This document shows positions 17,707 through 27,272 of a stretch of 64,000 nt of DNA, one piece after another. The notes below the pieces were generated by a model. That model saw only the letters and a program-made list of their open reading frames with translations. It did no database searches and was not told where the DNA came from. Position 1 is the first letter of the stretch, and every line of letters begins with the position of its first letter. Source of the DNA: Chromobacterium piscinae (GTDB taxonomy: Bacteria > Pseudomonadota > Gammaproteobacteria > Burkholderiales > Chromobacteriaceae). The DNA lies in assembly GCF_021129175.1 (NCBI RefSeq), contig NZ_JAJOHV010000031.1:1-64000 (forward strand). The letters run 5' to 3'. Both the position numbers and the translations under genes were made by a program.

Positions 17707-18753
17707 ATGTCCTACACACTCGAACATATCGTAGCGCAACTGGGCGGAGAGCTGCGCGGTCAGAACCGGGACGTGTCCCGGCTGGCTCCGCTGGATCTGG
17801 CGGGCGCCGATGAAATCGCTTTTGTCGCCAGCGCCAAATTCCGCCGCCAGATGCTGGACAGCGCGGCGGGCGCGCTGATCGTCACCGAAGCCCTGGCGGC
17901 CGAGCTTCCGGATCGTTCGCTGATTGTGGCCGCCGATCCCTATCTGTATTTCGCGCGCCTGGCCACGCTGTTCCATCCGCCGAAGACGCCGCGCGCAGGC
18001 ATTCATCCGCGCGCGGTGGTGGGCGAGGGCTGCCGGATAGGCGAGAGCAGCGAGATCGCGGCCAACGCCACCGTCGGCGACAATGTCGTCATCGGCGAAC
18101 GCTGCCGCATCATGCCGGGCGTGGTGGTCGGCGACGGTTGCCAGATCGGCGACGACGTCACGCTTTACCCCAACGTCACCGTCTATCATGGCTGCGTGAT
18201 CGGCGATCGCGTCGGCGTGCATTCGGGCAGCGTGATCGGCGGCGACGGCTTCGGCTTGGCCTGGGACAAGGACCATTGGTTCAAGATTCCGCAAACCGGC
18301 CGCGTGGTGCTGGAGGATGACGTCGAGATCGGCGCCAACACCACGGTGGACCGCGGCGCGCTGGCCGACACGGTGATCCGCAAGGGCGCCAAGATAGATA
18401 ATCTGGTGCAGATTGCCCATAACGTCGAAATCGGCGAGCATACCGCTATCGCCGGCTGCGTCGGCATCGCCGGCAGCACCAAGATAGGCGCGCGCTGCAC
18501 CGTGGGCGGCGCGGCGATGTTCGTCGGCCACATCGAAGTGGCGGACCGCACCCACATCGGCGGCGGCACCCTGGTGTCGAAGTCGATCAAGGAGGCCGGC
18601 AACTACGCGTCCTCCTACCCGTTGCAAAGCATGAAGGACTGGCTGTCGAACGCCGTCCACGTGCGCCATCTGGACGATTTCGCCAAGCGCGTGAAGCAGC
18701 TTGAGCGAGAACTGGAAACACTGAAAAAATCGAAGGAAGAACCTCATGAGTGA
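17707..18753 (+). CDS. lpxD: UDP-3-O-(3-hydroxyacyl)glucosamine N-acyltransferase
   Basis: 348 aa from [20 protein letters not shown]-binding N-terminal domain (1-100, [21 protein letters not shown]) precedes a left-handed beta-helix of hexapeptide repeats ([41 protein letters not shown]). Catalytic His lies in [17 protein letters not shown]. Adds the third acyl chain in lipid A synthesis. The C-terminal helix ([17 protein letters not shown]) is a short coiled coil. Overlaps fabZ by 8 bp; see the hairpin entry for its unusual translation start. Confidence 0.97.
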   Translation: MSYTLEHIVAQLGGELRGQNRDVSRLAPLDLAGADEIAFVASAKFRRQMLDSAAGALIVTEALAAELPDRSLIVAADPYLYFARLATLFHPPKTPRAGIHPRAVVGEGCRIGESSEIAANATVGDNVVIGERCRIMPGVVVGDGCQIGDDVTLYPNVTVYHGCVIGDRVGVHSGSVIGGDGFGLAWDKDHWFKIPQTGRVVLEDDVEIGANTTVDRGALADTVIRKGAKIDNLVQIAHNVEIGEHTAIAGCVGIAGSTKIGARCTVGGAAMFVGHIEVADRTHIGGGTLVSKSIKEAGNYASSYPLQSMKDWLSNAVHVRHLDDFAKRVKQLERELETLKKSKEEPHE

Positions 18754-19198
18754 ACACGCTGTCTCGATCGATGTCCGCGAGATCATGCGCTGCCTGCCGC
18801 ATCGTTACCCGTTCCTGCTGGTTGACCGCGTCACCGAGCTGGAGCCCGACGTGCGCATCAAGGCGCTGAAGAACGTCACCATCAATGAGCCGTTCTTCGT
18901 CGGCCATTTCGAACAATATCCGGTGATGCCGGGCGTGCTGATCATCGAAGCGCTGGCGCAGGCCGCCGGCATCCTGGCGATTAAGAGCCAGGGCGAGCGC
19001 GCCGACAACGAGCTGTACTTCTTCGTCGGCATAGACAACGCCCGCTTCAAGCGCCAGGTGGTGCCGGGCGACCAGCTGGTATTCGAAGTGACGCAGAAGA
19101 CCGTCAAGCGCGGCATCGGCAAGTACGTCGCCCGCGCGCTGGTGGACGGCCAGGTGGCTTGCGAGGCCGAGATCATGTGCGCCCGCCGCGAGGTGTGA
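18746..19198 (+). CDS. fabZ: 3-hydroxyacyl-[ACP] dehydratase FabZ
   Basis: 150 aa, the usual length. Hot-dog fold with the catalytic motif [22 protein letters not shown], in which the His and a downstream Glu act on the 3-hydroxyacyl chain, and the N-terminal [13 protein letters not shown] signature. Dehydrates 3-hydroxyacyl-ACP in fatty-acid elongation; competition with LpxA/LpxD for hydroxyacyl-ACP sets the phospholipid:LPS balance, which fits its place between them. Confidence 0.97.
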   Translation: MSEHAVSIDVREIMRCLPHRYPFLLVDRVTELEPDVRIKALKNVTINEPFFVGHFEQYPVMPGVLIIEALAQAAGILAIKSQGERADNELYFFVGIDNARFKRQVVPGDQLVFEVTQKTVKRGIGKYVARALVDGQVACEAEIMCARREV

Positions 19199-19200
19199 AC

Positions 19201-19977
19201 ATGGCCATCCATCCGACAGCAATCGTAGATCCCAAGGCGCAGATCGCCGACGACGTCGAAATCGGCGCCTATTCCATCATCGGCCCCCATGTCAGCATCG
19301 GGGCCGGCAGCTGGATCGGCCCGCACGTGGTGATCGAAGGCCATACCTCCATCGGCAAGAACAACCGAATCTTCCAGTTCTGCTCGCTGGGCGCCATTCC
19401 GCAGGATCTGAAGTACGCCGGCGAGCCGACGCGGCTGGAGATCGGCGACAACAACACCATCCGCGAATTCTGCACCTTCAACACCGGTACGGTGCAAGAC
19501 GGCGGCGTCACCCGAATCGGTAGCGACAACTGGATCATGGCCTATGTGCACATCGCGCATGACTGCCAGGTCGGCAACCACATCATTCTGGCCAATAACG
19601 CCACCTTGGCTGGCCATGTCCACCTCGGCGATTGGGTGTTCCTGGGCGGCTTTACCAGCGTGCATCAGTTCGTCATCGTCGGCGAGCACGCGATGACGGC
19701 CTTCGCCAGCGCGGTGGCTCAGGATATTCCGGCCTTTGTGACGGCGCACGGCAACCGCGCGGTGCCTTCCGGCATCAACGCCGAGGGCATGAAGCGCCGC
19801 GGCTTCACGCCGGAGCAGATCCGCCGCGTCCGCAACGCCTACAAGACGCTGTATCGCCAGGGTTTGAGCTACGAGGAGGCCAAGGCCGCCATTCTGGCGG
19901 AAGCTGGCGAGGGGCATGCCGAGCTGGCGCCGTTCGTACGTTTCTTTGAACAATCGGCGCGAGGCATCATCCGCTGA
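19201..19977 (+). CDS. lpxA: Acyl-[ACP]-UDP-N-acetylglucosamine O-acyltransferase
   Basis: 258 aa from [29 protein letters not shown]; the start is 2 bp after the fabZ stop. Hexapeptide-repeat beta-helix (1-190) with catalytic His in [17 protein letters not shown], and the substrate-binding segment [20 protein letters not shown], followed by a helical C-terminus ([25 protein letters not shown]). First step of lipid A biosynthesis. No sign of truncation. Confidence 0.97.
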   Translation: MAIHPTAIVDPKAQIADDVEIGAYSIIGPHVSIGAGSWIGPHVVIEGHTSIGKNNRIFQFCSLGAIPQDLKYAGEPTRLEIGDNNTIREFCTFNTGTVQDGGVTRIGSDNWIMAYVHIAHDCQVGNHIILANNATLAGHVHLGDWVFLGGFTSVHQFVIVGEHAMTAFASAVAQDIPAFVTAHGNRAVPSGINAEGMKRRGFTPEQIRRVRNAYKTLYRQGLSYEEAKAAILAEAGEGHAELAPFVRFFEQSARGIIR

Positions 19978-19981
19978 GCTT

Positions 19982-21154
19982 ATGAGCGATCAACTTTTCA
20001 AGCGCAAGGGGGCCTTGAAGGTTGCCATGGTGGCCGGGGAGGCTTCCGGCGATCTGCTGGCCGCCCACCTGATGGACGCGCTGCGCGCGCACCGCAGCGA
20101 TATCGAATTCGCCGGCATCGGCGGTCCGCGCATGGAGGCCCGCGGCTTTCACAGCATGGTGCCGCAGGAAAAGCTGGCGGTGCGCGGCTATTCCGAAGTG
20201 CTGAAGAGCCTGCCCGAGCTGCTGAAGATTCGCCGCCGGCTGCGCGAGCAGTTGCTGGCGGAGAGGCCGGACGTGTTCATCGGCGTGGACGCGCCGGATT
20301 TCAATCTGGGGCTGGAGGCCGGATTGAAGAAGGCCGGCATTCCCACCGTGCACTATGTCAGCCCGTCGGTGTGGGCGTGGCGGCCGGAGCGCATCCAGAA
20401 GATAGGCCGCGCGGTCAATCATGTGCTCTGCCTGTTCCCGATGGAGCCGCCGCTGTACCGCCAGGCCGGAGTGCCGGTCACCTATGTCGGCCATCCGCTG
20501 GCCAGCGAGATACCGCTGGAGCCGGACAAGGAGGCGATGCGCGACCAACTGGGACTGCCGCAGGGCGTGCCGGTGTTCACGCTGATGCCGGGCAGCCGCC
20601 GGAGCGAGCTGGAATACATGGCGCCCATCTATCTGGACACCGCGCGCCTGTTGCTGCGCCAGTATCCGGACGCCCAGTTCCTGGTGCCGCTGGCCACCCG
20701 CGCCACCATGGACCAGTTCGAACAGATGCTGTACCGCTTCAAGGCGCGCGACCTGCCCATCCGCAGGCTGTTCGGCCATGCGCAGATGGCGACCATCGCC
20801 AGCGACGTGGTGCTGGTCACCAGCGGCACGGCGACGCTGGAGGTGGCTTTGACCAAGCGGCCGATGGTGATCAGCTACAAGCTGTCCGCCTTCACCTACC
20901 GGCTGGTCAAGCGCAAGATCCGGCTGCCGTACGTCGGCTTGCCCAATATCCTGTGCGGCCGGTTCGTGGTGCCGGAGCTGTTGCAGAAGCAAGCCACGCC
21001 GCAAAAGCTGGCGGAAGAGATGCAGCGGCTATACACCGATCCTGCGGCCCGAATTGAAATGGAAAAGGCCTTCACCGAGCTGCATCTGGCGTTGAAGCAG
21101 GATACCGCCACCCGCGCCGCGCGCGCGGTGCTGGAGGTGGCGCGATGCCATTGA
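19982..21154 (+). CDS. lpxB: Lipid-A-disaccharide synthase
   Basis: 390 aa from [37 protein letters not shown]19 signatures: AGEASGD near the N-terminus, [33 protein letters not shown] and [23 protein letters not shown]. Condenses UDP-2,3-diacylglucosamine with lipid X at the inner membrane. It starts 4 bp after lpxA and its 3' end overlaps rnhB by 10 bp, so the lpx genes and rnhB form one translational unit. Confidence 0.97.
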   Translation: MSDQLFKRKGALKVAMVAGEASGDLLAAHLMDALRAHRSDIEFAGIGGPRMEARGFHSMVPQEKLAVRGYSEVLKSLPELLKIRRRLREQLLAERPDVFIGVDAPDFNLGLEAGLKKAGIPTVHYVSPSVWAWRPERIQKIGRAVNHVLCLFPMEPPLYRQAGVPVTYVGHPLASEIPLEPDKEAMRDQLGLPQGVPVFTLMPGSRRSELEYMAPIYLDTARLLLRQYPDAQFLVPLATRATMDQFEQMLYRFKARDLPIRRLFGHAQMATIASDVVLVTSGTATLEVALTKRPMVISYKLSAFTYRLVKRKIRLPYVGLPNILCGRFVVPELLQKQATPQKLAEEMQRLYTDPAARIEMEKAFTELHLALKQDTATRAARAVLEVARCH

Positions 21155-21732
21155 TTTGCGGCGTCGACGAGGCCGGCCGCGGGCCGTTGGCCGGCGCGGT
21201 CTTCACCGCGGCGGTCATTCTCGACCCCGCCAAGCCCATCGCCGGTTTAGCCGACTCCAAGGTGTTGAGCGAAGCGAAGCGCGACGCGCTGGCGGAGTTG
21301 ATCAAGCGCGACGCGCTGGCCTGGTGCATCGCCAGCGCCAGCGTCGAGGAGATCGACAAGCTCAACATTCTGCACGCCACCATGCTGGCCATGACGCGCG
21401 CGGTGGAGGGACTGCCGGTGCGTCCGGACCTGGCGCAGATAGACGGCAACCGCGTGCCCAAGCATCTGCCGGTGCCGGGCGAGGCCATCGTCAAGGGCGA
21501 CGCCAAGGTGGCGGCCATCTCCGCCGCGTCCATCCTGGCCAAGACCGCGCGCGACGCCGAGCTGGTGGCGCTGGACGCTTTGCATCCGCAATACGGTTTC
21601 GCCCGCCACAAGGGCTATCCCACCGCCGAGCATCTGGCCGCCATCGAAGCCTACGGCGTCCTGCCGGCGCACCGGAAAACCTTCGGCCCGGTCAGGGCTT
21701 GGCTGGCCAGCCACCAGGGAGCGTTGTTCTAG
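21145..21732 (+). CDS. rnhB: Ribonuclease HII
   Basis: 195 aa. The catalytic motif [21 protein letters not shown] (5-25) has the D-E pair; further acidic ligands are in [12 protein letters not shown] and in [26 protein letters not shown] is the usual family block. Cleaves RNA, including single ribonucleotides, in DNA duplexes. The order lpxA-lpxB-rnhB is conserved in proteobacteria. Confidence 0.97.
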   Translation: MPLICGVDEAGRGPLAGAVFTAAVILDPAKPIAGLADSKVLSEAKRDALAELIKRDALAWCIASASVEEIDKLNILHATMLAMTRAVEGLPVRPDLAQIDGNRVPKHLPVPGEAIVKGDAKVAAISAASILAKTARDAELVALDALHPQYGFARHKGYPTAEHLAAIEAYGVLPAHRKTFGPVRAWLASHQGALF

Positions 21733-21733
21733 C

Positions 21734-22237
21734 ATGGCGGAGCAGGGCGGCAAGCGCTGTTTTCCGCCTGTGGCGGACGCCGATACCCGGTTGCTGATCC
21801 TGGGCTCGTTGCCCGGCGACGCTTCTCTGGCGGCCAGCCAGTACTATGCCCACCCACGCAACCAATTTTGGCGCCTGCTGGGCGAAGTGCTGGGACGGGA
21901 TCTGGTTTCCCTGCCCTACGAAGAACGCCTGATGGCCTTGCGCGAGTCGGGCGTGGGCCTGTGGGACGTGGTGGCCCAGGCCAGCCGCAAGGGTAGCCTC
22001 GACGCCGATCTGAGGGAAATCCGGCATAACGATCTGAGCGATTTCGCCGCCAGCCTGCCCGCCTTGCGGGCGGTGGCTTTCAACGGCGCGACCGCCGCGA
22101 AGGCGGAAGCGCAGCTGGCCGGGCTGGGCCTCGCCGTTGCGCGTTTGCCCTCGTCCAGCCCGGCGCATACGCTGGCCTACGAGGCAAAACTTGCGGTCTG
22201 GCGGCAGTTGGAACGATATTTAGACTTGTCAGCGTAA
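21734..22237 (+). CDS. Hypoxanthine-DNA glycosylase (DNA-deoxyinosine glycosylase, UDG superfamily family 6)
   Basis: 167 aa. Contains LLILGSLPGDASLAASQYYAHPRNQFWRLLGEVLG (about 18-52), the typical catalytic-motif region of the hypoxanthine-DNA glycosylase family, plus VGLWDVVAQASRKGSLDADLREIRHND and the C-terminal LPSSSPAHT motif II-like loop. Expected to excise deaminated adenine from DNA. It starts 1 bp after the rnhB stop, so both genome-maintenance enzymes are probably made from the lpx operon mRNA. The uracil-pocket residues of classical Ung are absent, which argues against a plain uracil glycosylase. Confidence 0.8.
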   Translation: MAEQGGKRCFPPVADADTRLLILGSLPGDASLAASQYYAHPRNQFWRLLGEVLGRDLVSLPYEERLMALRESGVGLWDVVAQASRKGSLDADLREIRHNDLSDFAASLPALRAVAFNGATAAKAEAQLAGLGLAVARLPSSSPAHTLAYEAKLAVWRQLERYLDLSA

Positions 22238-22263
22238 TTTCGCACCCAGCCGGAGGGTTGCCG

Positions 22264-22479
22264 ATGAACCGTTATTGCATCTGGTTTGTCACCACGGACG
22301 ACAGCGTGATGCGTCGCGCGGAAGTCGCCATCAATGGTGTGATCCACAGTCATCAGGTGCTGGAGGAAATCGAGGGGCAGCTGGCCGGGGAGTGCGGTCT
22401 CAGCCAGGTGATGATCGTGGACTGGAAGCGCTTCGAAACGCCGGAGCAGGATGGCGGCCGGCTGGTGCGGGTGGCCTGA
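22264..22479 (+). CDS. Small hypothetical protein
   Basis: 71 aa from MNRYCIWFVTTDDSVMRRAEVAINGVI; an SD GGAGG lies 7 nt before this ATG. The sequence alternates strands and helices (INGVIHSHQVLEEIEGQLAGECG; QVMIVDWKRFETPEQD), suggesting a compact alpha/beta protein. No cysteine motif or membrane segment is visible. It lies 26 bp downstream of the hypoxanthine-DNA glycosylase gene. Not recognised. Confidence 0.65.
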   Translation: MNRYCIWFVTTDDSVMRRAEVAINGVIHSHQVLEEIEGQLAGECGLSQVMIVDWKRFETPEQDGGRLVRVA

Positions 22480-22537
22480 TCGTTTTCCTAACGGCCTTCA
22501 TGCCGCGAACCCGCGCCTGGAGGGACTGGCGGCGAGA

Positions 22538-24742
22538 CTAATCCGCAGAACTGTCCAGGTGTCCCTGCTCGACGCATGCTTGCCGGGTGGCTTGGAACTG
22601 GGCGATTACCTGCGCGATCTGCGGCGCCGGCGCGCAATTGGATTGCAGCGACTGGCTTTCCAGCTCCTGGCAGCGTTGGGCCAGGCTGGCGAAGCCCAGC
22701 GTCACCGCCCCTCCTTTCATGCCATGGGCCAGATGAAACAGGTTTTCCCGATCCGGTTGCCGCTGGTTGAGCCGCAATTGCCGGACCGATTCCTGGTGGC
22801 TGGCGAAGTATTGCTCTACCAGCTGTCGGTATTGCTGATCGGACAGTAGTTCGACGAAATCAGTGATGGTGCGCGCGTCTAGGACGGGTTCTTCCCTCGG
22901 CTGCGGCGCGGCGCTGGGCGCCGGCGGAAACTGTTTCTGCAGCACCGCCAGCAGCTGATCGCGGCTCAGCGGCTTGGTCAGAAAGTCGTCCAGCCCCTGT
23001 TCCAGCATCTGCTGGCGGGTTTCCGGGAAGGCGTCCGCGGTCAGCGCGACGATAGGCATTCTGGGCGTCAGAGCCCTCTCTCTAAGTCCGCGCGCGGTTT
23101 TGACGCCGTCCATACCCGGCATATGCAGGTCCATCAGCACCAGGTCGAAGGGTTGTGAGGCGGCCAGACGCAGCGCTTCGGGACCGTCCGACGCCAGCGT
23201 TGGCTGCTGGTTCAGCCTTTCCAGCAGCGCTTGCAGATACTTGCGGTTCACCGCGTTGTCGTCCACCACCAGGATTCTCAGCGGCCTGCTTAGCGTATCG
23301 TGGCTGGAGAAGGACTCGATGGCTTCGGGCGGGATGTCCGGCGCGTCGATCACTCTCAGCGGCAACGTCAGTTGAAAGCAACTGCCTTGGGCGGGGACGC
23401 TGTTGACCGAGATCTCGCCGCCCATCAACCGGGCCAGGTTTTGCGAAATCTCCAAGCCCAGGCCGCTGCCGCCGTACTGGCGGGCGGTGGAGCCGTCGCC
23501 TTGGGAAAAGCGCTTGAACAGTTTCGTCTGAGTAGCTTGGTCCATGCCGATGCCGGTATCGGTTACCACTAACAGCAGCTGGGCCGTGCCCGGCTGCTCT
23601 CCCGGCGGCGCAGAAGCGTGAACAGTGACGCCTCCCCGCTCGGTGAACTTGACGGCGTTGCTCAGCAGGTTGAGCAATATCTGTCGCAGACGAGTCGGGT
23701 CCAGTTCTACCCATTCCGGAATTTCCGACGCCATGTCCAGGTTCAGCATCAGGCCCTTGGCCTGCGCTTGGGCGTTCATCAGATTGGCCACCTCGCGCAG
23801 AAGATAGGCCAGGTTGCAGGTGACCGGCGCCAGTTCAAGCTTGCCCGACTCCAGCTTGCTGGCGTCCAGAACATCGTTCAGCAGCAGCAGCAGATGGCGC
23901 GCCGATTCCTCGGCCATGCGGATGTAGTTGGCCTGGTTGACGCTGGGGTGGGTGTCAGTCAGCAGCGCCAGCATGCCTAGCACGCCGTTGAGCGGCGTGC
24001 GTATTTCGTGGCTCATATTGGCGAGGAAGACGCTTTTGGCGAGGCTGCCGGCCTCCGCCTGGCGGCGGGCACCCTCCAGGCTGTCGGTCAGCGTTTCCAA
24101 CGCCCGGCGGCGTTTCTCCAGTTGCCGCAATTGCCGGATAACTGTGAAACCGAAACCGAAGATCAGCACCCATTCAAAGCCCATCAGCCAATTGCTGACC
24201 GTGATGTATTGCTGCATGGTGCGGTTTCGATTATCCACCTGCAGGGCCGCTGCCTGGTTGGCCAGCAGGGACAAGTCGTGCAGGCCGTCTGACAGGGAGG
24301 CGGACAGCTGTTCCAACCGCGCCAGGCGGGCAGGGCTGTGGGCTGCAGGCTCTGCGCTGAAATAGGCGTCGCCCTGGCGGACGAAGGCGTCCAGCCGGCT
24401 TTGCATCAGCAAGTACTGCGGCTGATCCTGCAGCAGCAGCCGATATTGGCCGCCGCGTATGATGCCGATGCGGCTGACGAAGATGTCGTAGCGCTGTTGC
24501 AGCTGGTCCGATGTGATCTGGTTGTGTTGCGCCGCGTGCAGCATGGCGCGGAGATGGAGATTCTCCGCCTCCAGCTGGAAGTAGGCCCAGATGGTGTTGT
24601 CGTCCTGGTAGAGCACCGCGCTGGTGAGCGTTTGGGATTGCCGGTGCTGGACATAGGCGGCTCCGGCGAACACGCATAGCAGGGTGATGCCGATGGCCGC
24701 CAACATCCGCCAGGAAGTGGATTGCTCTTTGCCCTGGGTCAT
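22538..24742 (-). CDS. Hybrid sensor histidine kinase with REC and HPt domains
   Basis: 734 aa. Membrane helix 1 (about 11-30) and helix 2 (about 190-208) enclose a roughly 155-residue periplasmic helical sensor. Then HisKA ([20 protein letters not shown], phospho-accepting His), HATPase ([19 protein letters not shown]), a receiver domain ([27 protein letters not shown] with the phospho-Asp) and a C-terminal HPt ([16 protein letters not shown], His). The complete phosphorelay points to transfer onto a separate response regulator, most simply the REC-EAL protein encoded upstream. Its start follows the stop of the periplasmic-protein gene by 4 bp. Confidence 0.93.
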   Translation of the reverse strand: MTQGKEQSTSWRMLAAIGITLLCVFAGAAYVQHRQSQTLTSAVLYQDDNTIWAYFQLEAENLHLRAMLHAAQHNQITSDQLQQRYDIFVSRIGIIRGGQYRLLLQDQPQYLLMQSRLDAFVRQGDAYFSAEPAAHSPARLARLEQLSASLSDGLHDLSLLANQAAALQVDNRNRTMQQYITVSNWLMGFEWVLIFGFGFTVIRQLRQLEKRRRALETLTDSLEGARRQAEAGSLAKSVFLANMSHEIRTPLNGVLGMLALLTDTHPSVNQANYIRMAEESARHLLLLLNDVLDASKLESGKLELAPVTCNLAYLLREVANLMNAQAQAKGLMLNLDMASEIPEWVELDPTRLRQILLNLLSNAVKFTERGGVTVHASAPPGEQPGTAQLLLVVTDTGIGMDQATQTKLFKRFSQGDGSTARQYGGSGLGLEISQNLARLMGGEISVNSVPAQGSCFQLTLPLRVIDAPDIPPEAIESFSSHDTLSRPLRILVVDDNAVNRKYLQALLERLNQQPTLASDGPEALRLAASQPFDLVLMDLHMPGMDGVKTARGLRERALTPRMPIVALTADAFPETRQQMLEQGLDDFLTKPLSRDQLLAVLQKQFPPAPSAAPQPREEPVLDARTITDFVELLSDQQYRQLVEQYFASHQESVRQLRLNQRQPDRENLFHLAHGMKGGAVTLGFASLAQRCQELESQSLQSNCAPAPQIAQVIAQFQATRQACVEQGHLDSSAD

Positions 24743-24746
24743 GGCC

Positions 24747-25256
24747 TCATTCCACCTGCAGCGACTTCAATTGCCAGGCGGAGCGGCCGTAGTAGATTTC
24801 CGAACGGAGCGCGGGTTGGCTGTCGTAGGGGTAGACGATGAACAGCGGACCCTTGTCCCGCACCGGCATCGGCTTGCCGTTGAGCAAGCGGGCCAGCACT
24901 ACCTGGTAGCGTGCGACGTCGTCCAGCGGGATGTCGGTCTTGTAATCGTTCAGCGCGATGGCTTTCAGCATTCGGCCTTTCGCGCCGACTAGATTGAGCA
25001 CGTCCTGCAGATAGGGGCCGGTGAAGCGGCTGACACCCGGCAGCCACGGGGTGCGGGTGGATATGGTGTGCTGCGGCAGCGCCGCGAGCATGTTCATGTC
25101 GAACACCGCGTCGTTGTCGTGATTCTTGTTGCTGATCTGGCCGCTGATGGTCAACACCACCTTGCCGGCGGGGCTGGGTAGCGGTGGGTTTTCCGCGTGG
25201 CTCGGCTGGATGGCCAGGAGCAGCAGGATCAGGATGGCGCGACCGACGGCGGGCAT
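24747..25256 (-). CDS. Periplasmic protein with molybdopterin-oxidoreductase-like fold, cysteine-free
   Basis: 169 aa from [27 protein letters not shown], a clear Sec signal peptide cleaved after SHA. The mature part ([13 protein letters not shown] ... [36 protein letters not shown] ... [12 protein letters not shown]) resembles the sulfite-oxidase/YedY molybdopterin-binding domain. The protein contains no cysteine at all, so it cannot supply the usual Mo-ligating Cys. It lies between the REC-EAL gene and the hybrid kinase and was probably recruited as a periplasmic ligand-binding partner of the kinase (inference). Confidence 0.75.
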   Translation of the reverse strand: MPAVGRAILILLLLAIQPSHAENPPLPSPAGKVVLTISGQISNKNHDNDAVFDMNMLAALPQHTISTRTPWLPGVSRFTGPYLQDVLNLVGAKGRMLKAIALNDYKTDIPLDDVARYQVVLARLLNGKPMPVRDKGPLFIVYPYDSQPALRSEIYYGRSAWQLKSLQVE

Positions 25257-25282
25257 GGCTAGGCTCCTAATATATTCCGGAT

Positions 25283-26491
25283 TCAAGCGGTATCGGAAAG
25301 GTTGGGCGCGGCATGAAGGAAAACGCCGCGGTGTTTCAGCAGCCAGCGGCGGAAGCTTTCCGCGTCCACCGGCGGGGAGATGAAGGAGCCCTGGGCGATT
25401 TCCACGCCCAGTTGCCGGCAAAGCTGCCATTCCGACTCCGTCGCCACGCCTTCCGCCACCACATCCAGGCCCAGCTGCCGGCCGAGCTCGGCGCTGGCGC
25501 GGACGATGGAGAAATTGGTCGGATTGAGCGCGGCGTCGATGACGAAGCCCTTGTCTATCTTCAGTTCGGTGAAAGGAATGCGGGATAGGCGGTCCATGCT
25601 GGCGAAGCCGGTGCCGAAATCGTCTATGGATAGCCGCGCGCCTTTCAGCCGCAGGCGGGTGAGCAATTCCAGCGCGCGCGTCGGATTGGCCATCAGGCCG
25701 GTTTCCGTCACTTCCACGATCAGGCGGCTGAAGGGAAAGCCGCAATCGTTGAGTATGCGCTCGAAGCGGGATACCAGCGCGATTTCGTTCAGCGACTCCA
25801 CCGATAGGTTCAGAGACATCGCCAGCGGCGTCTCGCTGGGTAGTCTGTCCATGATGACAGCCGCCTGCCGCAGCATCTGCAGAGTCAGTTCGGTGATCAG
25901 GCTGGAGTTTTCCGCCAACTGGATGAACTGCTGGGGGCCTATCAATCCGAGCCGGGGATGCTGCCATCGCGCCAGGACTTCCGCCGAACGTATCTGGCCG
26001 CCTTCCATCGCGACCTGGGGCTGTAGGAACGGACGGAGCTCGCCCTTGCCGATGGCGGCGCGCAGCTCCTCCTCCGTGGGCGGAGACACGACGCTTGGGA
26101 TGTGGCGGCTGGCAGGGGGGGGCTGATTGATCAGGCTTTGCAGTGTCTGGTGGTTGATGGGTTTGGGCAGTACGCCCGCCAGCCATAGATCGTACATGCG
26201 GGCCAGTTCCGCCACCGACTCCATCACTCTTTCATCGAAGCTGCTGGAAATCAGCAGCATGCCCTGGAAGGCGCGCTCGCCCAGATGGCGGACGAACTCG
26301 ATGCCGTCCATGCGCGGCATGTCGAGGTCGCAGAAGATCACGTCGAAATGCCGATCGCCAGCATCCAGCTGGATCAGCGCATCCAGGCCGTCGCTGGCCA
26401 CCACCACGTTTTCGTAGCCGAGGCGTTGCAACACCATCACGAGAAATTGCTGCGATACGGTATCGTCGTCTATGACCAGTATCTGGTGCAT
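25283..26491 (-). CDS. Response regulator with EAL c-di-GMP phosphodiesterase domain
   Basis: 402 aa. N-terminal receiver (ILVIDDDTVSQQF; VIFCDLDMPRMDGIEF with phospho-Asp) and C-terminal EAL domain (about 135-385). Catalytic residues appear conserved: the Glu of SAEVLARW (EVL in place of EAL), Asn in SLNLSVE, Glu in VEVTETG, the Asp pair in IDDFGTGFASM, Lys in KIDKGFV, and AEGVATE. Expected to hydrolyse c-di-GMP when phosphorylated. The start at 26491 has an SD (GGGAG, 5-nt spacing); an ATG four codons upstream has none. First gene of the operon with the periplasmic protein and the hybrid kinase. Confidence 0.92.
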   Translation of the reverse strand: MHQILVIDDDTVSQQFLVMVLQRLGYENVVVASDGLDALIQLDAGDRHFDVIFCDLDMPRMDGIEFVRHLGERAFQGMLLISSSFDERVMESVAELARMYDLWLAGVLPKPINHQTLQSLINQPPPASRHIPSVVSPPTEEELRAAIGKGELRPFLQPQVAMEGGQIRSAEVLARWQHPRLGLIGPQQFIQLAENSSLITELTLQMLRQAAVIMDRLPSETPLAMSLNLSVESLNEIALVSRFERILNDCGFPFSRLIVEVTETGLMANPTRALELLTRLRLKGARLSIDDFGTGFASMDRLSRIPFTELKIDKGFVIDAALNPTNFSIVRASAELGRQLGLDVVAEGVATESEWQLCRQLGVEIAQGSFISPPVDAESFRRWLLKHRGVFLHAAPNLSDTA

Positions 26492-26584
26492 CGCCTCTCC
26501 CATGGCGCCAGACCGCCATACGGTGTGGATGCTGCAATTATAGTGATGGGTTTCCGGGCGGGTAAGAGGCCGCCCGGCGGGGGA

Positions 26585-26905
26585 TCAACTATCCTGGCCG
26601 ATGTCCAGCTGGCGGATCTTGCCGTTCGCGTCCAGATGGAATTTGAAGTAGGTGTTGAAATTGCCCCAACGGTCGCTGTGAAAGCCGCCGTACACGTCCA
26701 GACCCTGGTTTTCCACCCGGTCTATGCTGGTGAAGTGCTCGTGCCCCATCGCGTGTTCGCTGAATTTGTGGAAATTGGCTGGCAGTCCATCATCCGTCAG
26801 TGTCGCGTCGGTGTTGAACTGCGCCATCCAGTTGGCGTGGTCGCCATGTTGCAATGCCTCTATCGCCAGTCGCACAGCCGGCTGGGTGAGTATGTCCAGA
26901 TTCAT
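26585..26905 (-). CDS. SnoaL/NTF2-like domain protein
   Basis: 106 aa from MNLDILTQPAVRLAIEALQHGDHANWMAQFNTDATLTDDG, the typical opening helix pair and first strand of the SnoaL-like cone fold, ending HLDANGKIRQLDIGQDS. Such proteins are small-molecule isomerases, hydrolases or ligand binders; no specific substrate can be read. Monocistronic, 81 bp upstream of the REC-EAL gene on the same strand. Confidence 0.75.
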   Translation of the reverse strand: MNLDILTQPAVRLAIEALQHGDHANWMAQFNTDATLTDDGLPANFHKFSEHAMGHEHFTSIDRVENQGLDVYGGFHSDRWGNFNTYFKFHLDANGKIRQLDIGQDS

Positions 26906-27272
26906 GAGGGTTCTCCTTGGTGCAATGCTTCCCGCTCGTCTCGATCTTCCTGGCAAAGGCCGCGCGCATGGCGATATCGCCTTGTTGTCATCGCGGCGGA
27001 AGAGTCGAAAACAGGAGCAGTCCCGATAACTTGCAACGTTAAAGCCCTGCTCGCGCTGTCTGGAACGGCGCGGCAGAAGGTTCCGTCAGCCTGATGGTGG
27101 AGGACGGCAGGCGTGGCGAGAAAGGCCATGCTGGTGGCGAATGCCACAGTACGCTATAGCCAACGCGCGGGGGGATTGCAATCAGCGGCTTGACCATTGT
27201 CGTGCCCGGGCGGGTGGTTTGCCGCTACAATGGCGCCTCGTTGAATAGACACCAACCTGTTACTGGATTTTT
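26906..27272. other. Intergenic region between divergent genes
   Basis: 367 bp without a convincing gene. An 81-codon open frame on the minus strand covers part of it but has no SD and a composition unlike its neighbours. A good -10 (TACAAT, 27226-27231) faces the FAD dehydrogenase gene but lacks a recognisable -35 at normal spacing. No repeat or RNA gene seen. Confidence 0.5.

Noticed and set aside
24747-26186. Long minus-strand frame extending the periplasmic protein into the REC-EAL gene
   Set aside because: The signal peptide starting at 25256 marks the true N-terminus; the extension is arginine- and proline-rich shadow sequence.
26902-27147. 81-codon minus-strand frame upstream of the SnoaL-like gene
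   Set aside because: No SD, no recognisable protein features, and it overlaps the start region of the SnoaL-like gene.
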